Notes under the pieces: generated by a model
What the model was told of the DNA's origin: nothing
Database searches by the model: none
What the model saw: the letters and a program-made list of their open reading frames with translations, nothing else
Shown here: positions 8,133 to 17,126 of the stretch, one piece after another
How positions within the stretch are numbered: the first letter of the stretch is position 1
Layout: each line of letters starts with the position of its first letter
Origin: Maridesulfovibrio salexigens DSM 2638
GTDB lineage: Bacteria; Desulfobacterota; Desulfovibrionia; Desulfovibrionales; Desulfovibrionaceae
DNA: 64,000 nucleotides
Reading direction: 5' to 3'
Assembly (NCBI RefSeq): GCF_000023445.1
Contig: NC_012881.1
Location: 687,501 to 751,500 of the forward strand
Program-made: the position numbers and the translations under genes

Positions 8133-9212
8133 GTGAATAAATTTTCCGCAGAAGAATTGCAGCACATCGTTGGTAGTGTGCAGCCTGTAGATTTATCTTT
8201 GGAAGGACAGGCTCGAGCCCATCTGGATAGGCTGACTAAACCGTTAGGAAGTCTGGGACGGCTCGAAGACCTTGCGGTAAAGATGTTCGTAGCCTCAGGC
8301 GGAAAGCCTCCACAGGCAGACCCGGCCCGCATATACACCATTGCCGGTGACCACGGCGTTAATGAAGAAGATGTCAGTTACTTTCCGCAGGAAGTTACCC
8401 GCCAGATGGTAGAGAATTTTTTAGCCGGAGGAGCGGGCATAAATGTTTTGGCACGAACTTCCGGGGTGGAGCTTATAGTTGTTGATGCCGGATGCAAGGG
8501 TGGAGAGTTTCCGGACCATCCCGGTTTGATTCAGCGTAAGATAGCCTGCGGTACGAATAATATTTCCAAAGGCCCGGCCATGGAAAAGGGTTGCTGCCTG
8601 CGGGCCGTAAAGCTTGGTGTTGAGCTTGCTGACGAGGCACATGCTCAGGGCATTAAAGTTCTTGGTACCGGGGAAATGGGGGTTTCCAACACAACCCCTT
8701 CAACGGCCCTTTATTGTGCATATTTTGATCTGGATCCGGCAGATATAACCGGTCCGGGGGGCGGGATTGACGCTGCCGGGGTGGTTCGCAAAATCGGAGT
8801 TGTCCGTCGTGCTTTGGAAGCCAATGCTGAAGTCGTGCGTTCTGATGATCCTTTTGCTATTCTTACTGCTCTTGGCGGATACGAGATTGCTGCACTGGCA
8901 GGTCTGATCATCGGCGGAGCCAAGAATAGGCAGATTGTCTGCATTGACGGATTTATTTCCACTGCCGCTTATGCTGCGGCTGCTAAAATCTGTCCCGCAG
9001 TGGGCGATTATTGCGTTCTCAGCCATGCTTCTGCGGAACCGGGATATGCAAAAGTTATCAATGCGCTTGGGCGCAGGCCGTTGCTGCATCTGGATATGCG
9101 CCTTGGAGAAGGGTCCGGTGCGGCTCTGTCCATGTTCATGCTGCGCGCTGCTGCAAATATTTATAATGAAATGGCAACGTATGACGATGCCGGAGTTCAT
9201 GCAGGAGGTTAG
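8133..9212 (+). CDS. cobT: Nicotinate-nucleotide--dimethylbenzimidazole phosphoribosyltransferase
   Basis: A 359-residue cytoplasmic enzyme of cobamide nucleotide-loop assembly. It transfers phosphoribose from nicotinate mononucleotide to the lower-ligand base (DMB in the classical enzyme), giving alpha-ribazole phosphate. Motifs include LTKPLGSLGRLEDLA, TIAGDHGVNEEDVS, GTGEMGVSNTTPSTAL and the C-terminal DMRLGEGSGAALSM, whose Glu is the expected catalytic base. The GTG start at 8133 has GAGG/AAGG just upstream. selD follows after 3 nt, so the two are probably co-transcribed. No cobalamin riboswitch is visible upstream. Confidence 0.95.
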   Translation: MNKFSAEELQHIVGSVQPVDLSLEGQARAHLDRLTKPLGSLGRLEDLAVKMFVASGGKPPQADPARIYTIAGDHGVNEEDVSYFPQEVTRQMVENFLAGGAGINVLARTSGVELIVVDAGCKGGEFPDHPGLIQRKIACGTNNISKGPAMEKGCCLRAVKLGVELADEAHAQGIKVLGTGEMGVSNTTPSTALYCAYFDLDPADITGPGGGIDAAGVVRKIGVVRRALEANAEVVRSDDPFAILTALGGYEIAALAGLIIGGAKNRQIVCIDGFISTAAYAAAAKICPAVGDYCVLSHASAEPGYAKVINALGRRPLLHLDMRLGEGSGAALSMFMLRAAANIYNEMATYDDAGVHAGG

Positions 9213-9215
9213 GTC

Positions 9216-10256
9216 ATGCCAAAAGAATTGGTAAAGACTGTTAAAGCTGCCGGTTGAGCAGCCAAGATTGCTCCGGGGGACCTGGAGCAGGTTTTGTGCG
9301 GCTTAGCCGTGGAGGATGAGCGCCTTCTTACCGGACTGGGCGGGAACGAAGATTCCGCCATTGTCTCTTTTCCTGCGGGCAAAGCTCTGGTTCAGACCGT
9401 AGATTTTTTCACTCCGGTGGTCAATGATCCTTATTGGTTCGGACAGATTGCCGCAGCCAACTCACTTTCCGATGTTTACGCTATGGGCGGTGAACCTTGG
9501 ACCGCCATGAATATCGTCTGCTACCCCATGAAAGAAATGGGTCCTGAGATTCTTCGTGAGATTCTCAAGGGTGGTATGGACAAAATTCGTGAAGCAGGGG
9601 CTGTTCTGGCTGGCGGTCATAGTGTTGAGGACGATGAGATCAAGTATGGTCTCTCGGTGACTGGAATGGTTGATCCTGACGGTTTTGCCTCCAACAAGGG
9701 GCTGCGTGAAGGTGATCAGTTGTTGCTGACCAAGCCTCTCGGTACCGGAGTGCTGGCTACAGCGCTTAAGGCAGACTGGGACGGTGCTGAGCGTTTTGAA
9801 AAGGATGTTTACAAGTGGGCATCCAGGCTGAACAGCGCGGGAGGGAAAGTTATCCGCGAGCTGGGCTTGATCGGTGCTACTGATATCACGGGATTCGGTC
9901 TTGGCGGGCACGTGCTGGAAATGGCTGATGCTTCCGGTGTAGCAGTTGAGTTGTGGCTGGATAAGGTGCCTTTCATGGATGATGTGGTCGATCTGGCCTC
10001 AATGGGCATGATTCCGGCTGGCAGTTTCGCCAACCGCAACTATTGCAGCTCGCAAGTGCAGACCGCAGCAGATGCCGACAGCATTAAGACTGACCTGATT
10101 TTTGATGCTCAGACTTCGGGGGGCCTGATATTGGCTGTGCCTGAAGATAAGTTGCAGCAGGCCAAGGATATGTTGCTGGAAGCTGGAGACCTTGCCGACC
10201 ATGTGGGGCAGGTTACTGCCCATGAAGCAGGCGTGGCCAGATTGCGGATTGTATAA
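9216..10256 (+). CDS. selD: Selenide, water dikinase with selenocysteine at an in-frame UGA
   Basis: Makes selenophosphate from selenide and ATP, the Se donor for Sec-tRNA and selenouridine. The gene starts at ATG 9216, with GGAGG about 8 nt upstream, and reads through TGA at 9255-9257 (residue 14). The context is AAG-U-AAKIAPGDLEQVL. Sec aligns with the catalytic Cys of the G-C-G-C-K loop of Cys-type SelD, and the second Cys is Ala here. Without recoding, the frame would begin only around 9294 and lose the catalytic loop. Downstream motifs are FPAGKALVQTVDFFTPVVND, AMGGEPWTAM and GATDITGFGLGGH. Full length of 346 residues is normal. Read-through also implies that selA, selB and selC exist elsewhere. 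Confidence 0.95.
9255..9290 (+). promoter_or_regulatory. Sec UGA codon and putative bacterial SECIS hairpin in selD
   Basis: Directly after TGA (9255-9257) the sequence can fold into a hairpin. The stem is 9268-9274 with 9284-9290 (core GCTCC/GGAGC), and the 9-nt G-rich loop (GGGGGACCT) starts 17 nt after the UGA. This distance fits SelB-dependent bSECIS elements. The fold was judged by eye. Confidence 0.75.
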
Positions 10257-10279
10257 AATTACTTGTTTTTTTAAAAGAC

Positions 10280-10312
10280 AAAAGGCGCAGGTTGTCGCAA
10301 ACCTGCGCCTTT
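10280..10312 (+). terminator. Intrinsic terminator after selD
   Basis: A 14-bp stem (AAAAGGCGCAGGTT and complement, 5-nt loop) is followed by a T-rich run (TTTCTTTTTA). It ends the cobT-selD unit and may also serve the convergent small gene. Confidence 0.88.
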
Positions 10313-10357
10313 TCTTTTTATGAGGAGGAATTGGCGATTCCTTTATATGAAATTTTT

Positions 10358-10579
10358 TTAAGCAGAACCCCGGCTGCTTGTAACTGCTTGAATCAGCTCT
10401 GCATTGGCATTGTAGACAGGGGAAGAAATTATCTTCACCAGCTCGCGGTGCATATCCGGGTCCGCGTATGCCTTTCGCTGCAGTCTCTTCTTCTGCAGGT
10501 TCTTCATAGAGTTCGCAAGATCTTCATCCCTTACGGGCGGTACCTGTGAAACCTTGTTGAGTTCGGTTCCGTTTGACAT
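10358..10579 (-). CDS. Small hypothetical protein (73 aa)
   Basis: A 73-residue, charged, soluble protein beginning MSNGTELNKVSQVPPVRDED and containing a basic patch (KNLQKKRLQRKAYADPDMHR). I do not recognise a family. It looks real because the ATG is preceded by a strong GGAGG site at good spacing, the frame fills the space between two terminators, and it stands alone between selD and hemC. Predicted helical, with no membrane segment or cysteines. Confidence 0.6.
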   Translation of the reverse strand: MSNGTELNKVSQVPPVRDEDLANSMKNLQKKRLQRKAYADPDMHRELVKIISSPVYNANAELIQAVTSSRGSA

Positions 10580-10708
10580 TGTATACCTCCATCCTTGGAA
10601 GTTATAAATGATGGTTTTTAAAAGAACATGAATCCTGTTTATACCTCTTATCGGTCACCGGAACTTAATCTTTAGGGTCTTAATAAAAAAACAATACAAT
10701 TATTAAAA

Positions 10709-10739
10709 AAGCCCGGAGCATGAATCATGCTCCGGGCTT
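10709..10739. terminator. Intrinsic terminator after hemC
   Basis: A stem of about 14 bp (AAGCCCGGAGCATG and complement, 3-nt loop) lies downstream of the hemC stop, with an A run on the left that reads as a T run on the minus strand. Confidence 0.85.
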
Positions 10740-10762
10740 AAATCAATTCGTTTTACAGTTGC

Positions 10763-11689
10763 TTAGCACTTGTCGTAAACGCGATCGAGAATTTCTTTTG
10801 CTCCTGCTGCCAGAACTTCTTCAGCAAGGGCAAGGCCGATGTCCCATGCATCCTCAGCCGGTCCTGTCTTCTCCATGCGGATGGGGCTGGAACCGTCGAT
10901 GTCAGCAACAAATCCGGTCAGCTTGACCTGATCGCTTTCAAGCTGGGACCAAGCTGCGATGGGAACCTGACAGCCGCCGTCGAGACCGGTCAGGAAACCG
11001 CGTTCTGCTTTGACCTGACGTGCAGTCATTTCGTCATGCAGGAATGCGAGAATGTCCTGAATTTCGGTGTCCTCAATGCGGTATTCGATGCCCAGAGCAC
11101 CCTGTGCCACTGCGGGCAGGAAGGTCGGAGGCCCGAGGATTTCGCTTTTGGGAGCGGAAAGTTTGAGTCTGTTCAGTCCTGCGGTTGCAACAACGATAGC
11201 ATCGAATTCACCGTTGAGAAGTTTTCCTACTCGGGTATCAAGGTTACCGCGCAGGGATTCGATTTTAAGGTCATCACGCAGTGCCAGAACCTGAGACTGG
11301 CGGCGCAGGCTGCTGGTACCGACTACAGCACCGGCAGGCAGGTCTTTTAGAGAATCGTATTTAACGGAAAGCAGGGTGTCGGTTTCTGCTTCACGCGGGG
11401 GAATGATGCCCACTTCAAGGCCTTCAGGAAGTTCGGTGGGAACGTCCTTCATGCTGTGAACTGCGAGGTCGGCACGGCCATCAAGCAGTGCTTCTTCGAT
11501 TTCTTTTACGAAAAGGCCCTTGCCGCCCACTTTTGCCAGCGGAACGTCCAGAATCTTATCGCCCTTGGTTTTGATCTTGAGCAGTTGAACTTCGATTCCG
11601 GGGTACTCTTCACGCAGAAGGTCGGAAATATGGTTGGCCTGCCAGAGGGCAAGTTTGCTGCCGCGTGTTGCGATGGTAATTTTTCTCAT
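10763..11689 (-). CDS. hemC: Porphobilinogen deaminase (hydroxymethylbilane synthase)
   Basis: A 308-residue cytoplasmic enzyme that polymerises four porphobilinogens to hydroxymethylbilane, an early step of haem, sirohaem and cobamide synthesis. Motifs are [14 protein letters not shown] at the N-terminus, [25 protein letters not shown] cut across residues 60-90 (with the Lys/Asp active-site region), [21 protein letters not shown], and [12 protein letters not shown], whose Cys anchors the dipyrromethane cofactor. Length is normal. It lies just upstream of its own terminator and follows the FmdB-type gene on the same strand. Confidence 0.97.
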   Translation of the reverse strand: MRKITIATRGSKLALWQANHISDLLREEYPGIEVQLLKIKTKGDKILDVPLAKVGGKGLFVKEIEEALLDGRADLAVHSMKDVPTELPEGLEVGIIPPREAETDTLLSVKYDSLKDLPAGAVVGTSSLRRQSQVLALRDDLKIESLRGNLDTRVGKLLNGEFDAIVVATAGLNRLKLSAPKSEILGPPTFLPAVAQGALGIEYRIEDTEIQDILAFLHDEMTARQVKAERGFLTGLDGGCQVPIAAWSQLESDQVKLTGFVADIDGSSPIRMEKTGPAEDAWDIGLALAEEVLAAGAKEILDRVYDKC

Positions 11690-11723
11690 TGTTCCGCCGT
11701 ATTGTTTGAAATTTTATGTTGAT

Positions 11724-11978
11724 CTAACTGCCGCAGGAAGAACAGTCGCCACCGGAGCATCCGGCACAACCGCTGCTGGATGATGCTGCCGGAGCAGGAG
11801 CAGCACCGTAATCACCCATGTCAGGTGCTCCACCGCCGGTTTTGAACTTACAGGCAGACATGAGTTTTTCGGTTTTCTCGGATTTACATTCCGGGCAAGG
11901 CGGGCACTCGTCCCGGTTGAAAACCAGTTCCTCGAATTCCTTGCCGCAGTCAGCGCATTTATATTCGAAAATAGGCAT
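11724..11978 (-). CDS. FmdB-family zinc ribbon protein
   Basis: An 84-residue protein. The N-terminal zinc ribbon MPIFEYKCADCGKEFEELV followed by CPPCPECKSEK is the FmdB (CxxC...CxxC) regulatory-protein signature. The tail is Ala/Ser-rich and ends in a Cys/Gly-rich cluster (GCAGCSGGDCSSCGS), giving extra possible metal ligands. The family was named from a formamidase-operon regulator, but its general function is not established. It is 34 nt upstream of hemC and probably co-transcribed. Confidence 0.85.
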   Translation of the reverse strand: MPIFEYKCADCGKEFEELVFNRDECPPCPECKSEKTEKLMSACKFKTGGGAPDMGDYGAAPAPAASSSSGCAGCSGGDCSSCGS

Positions 11979-12111
11979 TTATTCTTTACTCCGTGCTTTG
12001 AAATATCATGTGCGAAAAATTGCATAGCCCAAATTGTCAGGCGGGGCAATGTCTGGCCTACATATAAGTTCGCTTGAGAATATTGCAAGGCTGCTTCATA
12101 AGGCCGGAAGA

Positions 12112-13101
12112 TTATTTGTTCATGATATTTCTGATGCTTTCCATGATTTCTTTTCGGGCGTGGGAAGCGATAATTATTACGTCCGGTTTATCCTGAGCGC
12201 AATATTGCGGTGCCATGACAGGATATCCGTCCAGTTCTGTTCCTTGTATTTCGGTGTTGCTGTCCAGAAAACCTATGAAATTCTTGGGCCTGCTTCGCTG
12301 CACAAGGTTTTGGTAATGCAGTTCGTATTGTCCGCCGGTTCCCCATATATAGAAGCGATTATCGGGCAGTGCCCAGAGATTTACCATTTCCAGATTCTTC
12401 AGCTCATGGAGCGTTCCGCTGCCGTCAATCCTGACCGCGAACATGTCGTAGTAGACTTGATTCTCGTAATTGTCGGGAATGAATCCGTTGCGTAATTCCT
12501 CAAGGTCCGGCTTTTCGAAAGTATAATTTCCCATATCCGGCGGCTGGTGTGCTTCACTCTTGCGGGCGATTAGAAAACTGTCCCGTGTTTCATACCAGAT
12601 ATCAGGTGCGTTTTGCGGAGCAGCGGCAGATGAAGCATGGACTACCTCCAGCCCGGCATAACGGGCCATGGCGATCATGCCGTCAGCAAAGAAGCGGTAA
12701 CAGTCCACAGGGCAGGCATGGTATGCGACCCCGAAAGGTCCGGGCACAACGATTGAAAGCAGTCCTCCGGGCTTGAGTACACGGGCGATTTCTTTCATTG
12801 TTTCCCAGAAAAATTCAATATGTTCAAAGACCTGCCCGGAGATAACCACATCAAATGAAGTGTCTTCAAGTTCCCGCCAGCAATAAGGATTCTTCACTGC
12901 AATATCCACGTTGGGACCTGCAACCATATCCAGTCCGGTGTAGCTGAACTTATCTCCGGCGAATAAAGGGCGATAGGTTTGTAACGGGTCTTCTTTGTTT
13001 ACTGCGCAGCTACCGATATCCAGAACGGATAAATTACGTTCCGGAGAGTTGCAGTAGTTTTCAACAAACCATTGCATGCGGGCGTAGGAACTTTTGTGCA
13101 T
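12112..13101 (-). CDS. Class I SAM-dependent methyltransferase with C-terminal nucleotide-binding-like domain
   Basis: A 329-residue protein. The N-terminal half is a Methyltransf_11-type domain: motif I is VLDIGSCAVNKED (shortened glycine loop), then VVISGQVFEHIEFFWETMKE and RVLKPGGLLSIVVPG. After about residue 240 a second segment, FYIWGTGGQYELHYQNLVQR...GFLDSNTEIQGTELDGYPV, resembles the Rossmann-like C-terminal domain of sugar C-methyltransferases and related capsule proteins. This suggests a sugar-nucleotide or glycan substrate, but no glycan cluster is nearby. Function is inferred from the domains only. Confidence 0.75.
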   Translation of the reverse strand: MHKSSYARMQWFVENYCNSPERNLSVLDIGSCAVNKEDPLQTYRPLFAGDKFSYTGLDMVAGPNVDIAVKNPYCWRELEDTSFDVVISGQVFEHIEFFWETMKEIARVLKPGGLLSIVVPGPFGVAYHACPVDCYRFFADGMIAMARYAGLEVVHASSAAAPQNAPDIWYETRDSFLIARKSEAHQPPDMGNYTFEKPDLEELRNGFIPDNYENQVYYDMFAVRIDGSGTLHELKNLEMVNLWALPDNRFYIWGTGGQYELHYQNLVQRSRPKNFIGFLDSNTEIQGTELDGYPVMAPQYCAQDKPDVIIIASHARKEIMESIRNIMNK

Positions 13102-13173
13102 GGCTTCTCCATTTTAGATTGATCCAATTTAGCGTTTATATTGCACTCGCCTGATGATGTCGATGGCTAAAAG

Positions 13174-13206
13174 AAAGGCCCGCAAGCTAGGTGCTTGCGG
13201 GCCTTT
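13174..13206. terminator. Intrinsic terminator after lon
   Basis: A perfect 14-bp stem (AAAGGCCCGCAAGC and complement, 5-nt loop) lies 20 nt past the lon stop on the minus strand. Confidence 0.85.
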
Positions 13207-13227
13207 GATATCTATTTCTGCGATTGA

Positions 13228-15747
13228 TTACTTGGTCTTGGCAATGGGCCAGACTTCGTCAATGCGTTCGATGGGTGTGATCTCGATATTTTTCAACAGT
13301 TCTTCGGGAATGTCTTCAAGATCCTTCTGGTTCTGAGAGGGGATAAGTACCCGTTTCATACCCAGAGATACGGCTGCGAGGATTTTTTCCTTGATGCCGC
13401 CAACCGGAAGAACGCGTCCGCGCAGGGATATTTCACCTGTCATGGCCAGTTCCGGGTTGGAGGGGATTCCGGTCAGCGCAGAAACAAGAGCGGTAACGAG
13501 GGTTACACCTGCGGACGGGCCGTCCTTGGGTGTGGCACCATCGGGTACGTGGATGTGCAGGTCCTGCTCTTCGTGGAATTTGGGGCTGATGCCGTATTCA
13601 TCTGCATGGCGGCGGGCAAAGGATACCGCAGCCTGTGCGGATTCCTTCATTACGTCACCGAGCTGTCCGGTAAGAAGCTGCTTGCCTTTACCGGGCATGG
13701 CAGAGACTTCCACATGCAGCACAGAGCCGCCGACCGGAGTCCATGCGAGTCCCAGTGCTACACCTGCGGGAAGTTCGGTTTCCTTCTCATCTTCAAGATG
13801 TTTAGGAATTCCGAGATACTTATGCAGGTTGTCAGCGGTAACCTCGAAAGGTCCTTTCTCGCCTTCGGCCTTCTTACGGGCCAGCTTACGGCATACGGAA
13901 CCGACTTCGCGTTCGAGGTTACGCAGTCCGGCTTCACGTGTGTATTCCTTGATGATCTTGGCGATGATGTCATCTTCCATGATCATTTCATTTTCTTTGA
14001 GACCGTTTTCCTTGCACTGACGACCGAGGATGTAACGTTTGGCAATGTTTACCTTGTCATGTTCGGTGTAGCCGGGGATGCGGATTACTTCCATACGGTC
14101 CAGCAAGGGACGGGGAATGGAATCCAGCACGTTGGCGGTGCAGATGAACATAACCTTGGAAAGGTCGTAAGGTACGTTCAAGTAGTGGTCGGTGAAGGAA
14201 TTGTTCTGTTCCGGGTCCAGTACTTCCAGCAGGGCTGAAGAAGGATCGCCCCTGAAATCAGAACCGAGCTTGTCAATTTCATCAAGCATGATCACCGGGT
14301 TGCGAGTGCCGCACTGCTTGATACCCTGAATGATGCGTCCGGGCATGGAGCCGATGTAGGTCCGGCGGTGACCGCGGATCTCGGCTTCGTCACGCATACC
14401 GCCGAGGGACATGCGGTGGAACTTGCGCTTCAGGCTGCGCGCAATAGAGCGGCCCAGCGAAGTTTTACCGACACCCGGAGGGCCCACAAAGCAAAGGATA
14501 GGCCCTTTCATGGACGGGTTCAGCTTGCGTACACTCAAATACTCAAGGATGCGTTCCTTGACCTTTTCAAGATCGTAATGGTCTTCATCAAGAATTTTCT
14601 TGGCTTCAATAATATCAAGACGGTCGCGGGACTGCTTGGTCCACGGAATCTCGATCATCCAATCCAGATAGGTGCGGATGACAGTGGCTTCGGAGGCTTC
14701 AGGGTGCATTGCTTCAAGGCGGCGGAGCTGTTTTTCCGCTTCCTTGCGCACTTCCTTGGGCATCTTGGCCTTGGCAATGGCTGCACGAATCTCTTCCGCT
14801 TCTTCCGCTTCATCGGTGGATTCGCCAAGTTCCTTTTTAATGGCTTTGAGCTGTTCGCGCAGATAGAAATCTTTCTGAGCCTTATCCATGCCTTCTTTGG
14901 CCATGGACTGGATCTTGTTCTGCATGGAAGCCACTTCCACTTCCTGAGTGAGCTGGGTGTTGACAAGAGTAAGTCTATCAACAGGCTCTCCGCACTCAAG
15001 GATGGACTGGGCCACATCAACTTTCATACGCAGGTTGGAAGCGATCAGGTCGGCAAGCCGGCCCGGTTCGTTCACACTGTTGAGAACGCTCATGATGTCA
15101 GCTGATGAAATACCGCGCAGGGTCAGAATTTTCTCACTCTGCTCGCGGGAGGAACGGACCAGTGCTTCCTGAGTAGCATCCAGTTCGCCGGATTCAGCTT
15201 CGGGAATGGCTTCAATCTCGGCAATATGGAAAGGCTCTGAGCCTATAAATCTCTTTACTCTGGCTCGTGAAACACCCTGTACCAGCACTTTCAGACGACC
15301 GTCAGGCATTTTGAGCATGCGCATGATCATGCACACGGTTCCTGTTAAGTAGAGATCTTCGTGCTCGGGATTTTCAACGCTTTCATCCTTCTGGGTCAGG
15401 ATCATGACATAGCGGTTGCTGGTCATGGCTGCTTCCACAGCATTGACGGATTTTTCACGGCCTACGAACAGCGGAAGGATCATGTAGTTGAAGACAACGA
15501 TGTCACGGACAGCCAGTACCGGAAGAGTTGTGGGGATATCCACATGAGCATCTTCTGGGATGGAGCCCGCATCTTCAAGCAGCTCCGCTGCGTCATGCAG
15601 GACATTCAGCGGGGAGACCGGGGGTTTGTTGAGGCCCTGATCATTGCCGGCGTCAGGAGAGGACTCCTTGCGCACTTTCTTTTGAGCTTCCGCTTTGTCT
15701 TTCTTGTTCAGTTTCAAAGGTTTGATTGGTGATTTCTTTTTCTTCAA
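13228..15747 (-). CDS. lon: ATP-dependent Lon protease
   Basis: An 839-residue cytoplasmic AAA+ serine protease that degrades misfolded and regulatory proteins. Order: Lys-rich N-terminal extension (residues 1-50), LON substrate domain (TLPVLAVRDIVVFNYMILPL), AAA+ module with Walker A GPPGVGKTSLGRS, and the peptidase domain with the catalytic Ser in KDGPSAGVTL and Lys in VLPVGGIKEKILAAV. The basic extension makes it longer than E. coli Lon. The TTG start at 15747 is supported by AAAGGAT 8 nt upstream. No ClpX or trigger factor gene is nearby. A GC-rich hairpin lies upstream. Confidence 0.97.
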   Translation of the reverse strand: MKKKKSPIKPLKLNKKDKAEAQKKVRKESSPDAGNDQGLNKPPVSPLNVLHDAAELLEDAGSIPEDAHVDIPTTLPVLAVRDIVVFNYMILPLFVGREKSVNAVEAAMTSNRYVMILTQKDESVENPEHEDLYLTGTVCMIMRMLKMPDGRLKVLVQGVSRARVKRFIGSEPFHIAEIEAIPEAESGELDATQEALVRSSREQSEKILTLRGISSADIMSVLNSVNEPGRLADLIASNLRMKVDVAQSILECGEPVDRLTLVNTQLTQEVEVASMQNKIQSMAKEGMDKAQKDFYLREQLKAIKKELGESTDEAEEAEEIRAAIAKAKMPKEVRKEAEKQLRRLEAMHPEASEATVIRTYLDWMIEIPWTKQSRDRLDIIEAKKILDEDHYDLEKVKERILEYLSVRKLNPSMKGPILCFVGPPGVGKTSLGRSIARSLKRKFHRMSLGGMRDEAEIRGHRRTYIGSMPGRIIQGIKQCGTRNPVIMLDEIDKLGSDFRGDPSSALLEVLDPEQNNSFTDHYLNVPYDLSKVMFICTANVLDSIPRPLLDRMEVIRIPGYTEHDKVNIAKRYILGRQCKENGLKENEMIMEDDIIAKIIKEYTREAGLRNLEREVGSVCRKLARKKAEGEKGPFEVTADNLHKYLGIPKHLEDEKETELPAGVALGLAWTPVGGSVLHVEVSAMPGKGKQLLTGQLGDVMKESAQAAVSFARRHADEYGISPKFHEEQDLHIHVPDGATPKDGPSAGVTLVTALVSALTGIPSNPELAMTGEISLRGRVLPVGGIKEKILAAVSLGMKRVLIPSQNQKDLEDIPEELLKNIEITPIERIDEVWPIAKTK

Positions 15748-15802
15748 CGCAAAATCCTTTCGTTCAGAAGTGGTTCGTTCACTATTTAAAAAAGCATCAT
15801 AG

Positions 15803-15836
15803 CTCCGGCCCCGTACCGGAAAGTCCGGGGCCGGAG
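15803..15836 (-). terminator. GC-rich hairpin between acyP and lon
   Basis: An 11-bp stem (CTCCGGCCCCG and complement, 12-nt loop), followed on the minus strand after a short gap by a T run. It may end the radC-acyP transcript or attenuate read-through into lon. Confidence 0.6.
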
Positions 15837-15923
15837 AGCTTTACAATCTGTTTTATCGGGGCTGGACTTAAGTCAGCCCGTTTGCCCGTTTTTTTGCCTA
15901 AATAAGATTCTATTTTGGGTGTA

Positions 15924-16196
15924 TTAACGGATTTCAAATCCCTTGTGCTCGGTATCGTAATCCATCCATTCACACTTCAAGTCTGCAACCTGTGAAAGTG
16001 GAGGACCTACCAGCAGTCGGGTTCTCATCTCAGCGACCTTCGCTTCGTCACCTTGAAGCAGTACTTCAATCTTACCGTCATTCAGATTACGTACCCAGCC
16101 GTTGAGGTTCAGCGCCACAGCCTGGTCATTTACCCAGGCTCTGAAGAATACTCCTTGCACCTTGCCGGTAACAACACAATGATAGCTTCTGGTCAT
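15924..16196 (-). CDS. acyP: Acylphosphatase
   Basis: A 90-residue enzyme hydrolysing acyl phosphates such as acetyl phosphate and carbamoyl phosphate. The catalytic Arg19 lies in GKVQGVFFRAW and Asn37 in GWVRNLNDGKIEV; both are intact. Length is standard. It is 27 nt downstream of radC on the same strand, preceded by a GGAGG site. Confidence 0.95.
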   Translation of the reverse strand: MTRSYHCVVTGKVQGVFFRAWVNDQAVALNLNGWVRNLNDGKIEVLLQGDEAKVAEMRTRLLVGPPLSQVADLKCEWMDYDTEHKGFEIR

Positions 16197-16223
16197 AGGC
16201 CCCTCCTTTTGAGTTGAGGTGAA

Positions 16224-16901
16224 CTACAAATATCCTGCTTCCTTGAAGCTGTGGAACCTGTCTGCAGTTACGATAACGTGGTCCAGCAGACGTATTTCCA
16301 TGTCCTGACAGAGGGCGGCTATTTCCATGGTTCTCTCTGTGTCTTCAGGCGATGGAGACGGGTCCCCGCCGGGATGGTTATGGGTCAGAATCACTCCGCT
16401 GGCATTATGGCGCAGGGCTAGTGCCACAACTTCCCGCGGATAGACTGCAGTCTTATCCACAGTACCTTCCGATAGCCTTTCCCAGCATATCACTTTGTTC
16501 CGGTTATTGACCAGTGCAATCCAGAACTCTTCTTTAGACAAATTCCCGATTCGGGCCATAGCTGCCTTATAGACAACATCCGGCGAGGAGATAGCTTCCT
16601 TGCCGTTCATTGGTTCCTCGGCAATTCTTGTCCAGAATTCACGCATAAGCGTAAAAAATATCAAAACCCCCGGGCCAATGCCCTTGAACTTTTTAAGTTG
16701 TTCTTCGGGTGCCCGGAAAACCCCGCTCAGACCACCGAACTCCGCAAGGAGTTCCTTAGCAAGGGGTTTAGTGTCCCGCCTAGGCAGAACCTGTCCGAGG
16801 AGAAGTTCCAGAATTTCATAATCGGCAAGACTCGTTGAGTCTTTTCCCAGTTTTTCTTTCAGTCTCTGGCGGTGACCGTAGTAATGGGGTTTGTCTTTCA
16901 T
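16224..16901 (-). CDS. radC: RadC-family JAB-domain protein
   Basis: A 225-residue protein. The N-terminus has helix-hairpin-helix character (ELLLGQVLPRRDTKPLAKEL and FKGIGPG), followed by the JAB1/MPN-like metalloprotease core with THNHPGGDPSPSPED (H-x-H-x10-D, the JAMM metal motif). Historically called a DNA-repair protein, but the biochemical role is unsettled. It heads the radC-acyP pair. Confidence 0.92.
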   Translation of the reverse strand: MKDKPHYYGHRQRLKEKLGKDSTSLADYEILELLLGQVLPRRDTKPLAKELLAEFGGLSGVFRAPEEQLKKFKGIGPGVLIFFTLMREFWTRIAEEPMNGKEAISSPDVVYKAAMARIGNLSKEEFWIALVNNRNKVICWERLSEGTVDKTAVYPREVVALALRHNASGVILTHNHPGGDPSPSPEDTERTMEIAALCQDMEIRLLDHVIVTADRFHSFKEAGYL

Positions 16902-17074
16902 AATAAATAGTAAGTATGCTTTGGCAAGTAGTACAGTTCCGACAGGAGCCTTATTCAGACAAATGGATGAGAAATCGGCGGACGGAATTTCTTCTTTAAG
17001 GGATAAACTGGATGCAGGTGCAAAGCAACCTGTTTAACCTACGAAATGGTGTAAAACAGGCTTAAAAACACAAA

Positions 17075-17105
17075 AACCGTGTAAAAAAGGTCTTTTTACA
17101 CGGTT
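17075..17105. terminator. Intrinsic terminator after holA
   Basis: A 13-bp stem AACCGTGTAAAAA with its complement and a 5-nt loop sits just downstream of the holA stop on the minus strand. The rest of the 225-nt gap up to radC shows no gene. Confidence 0.75.
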
Positions 17106-17126
17106 CAAAAATGATTTTGAATTAAA

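Noticed and set aside
9294-10256. selD as a truncated gene or pseudogene starting near 9294
   Set aside because: The reading frame continues upstream through one TGA to a well-placed ATG and ribosome site, and the TGA aligns with the catalytic Cys/Sec position. Recoding explains it better than damage.
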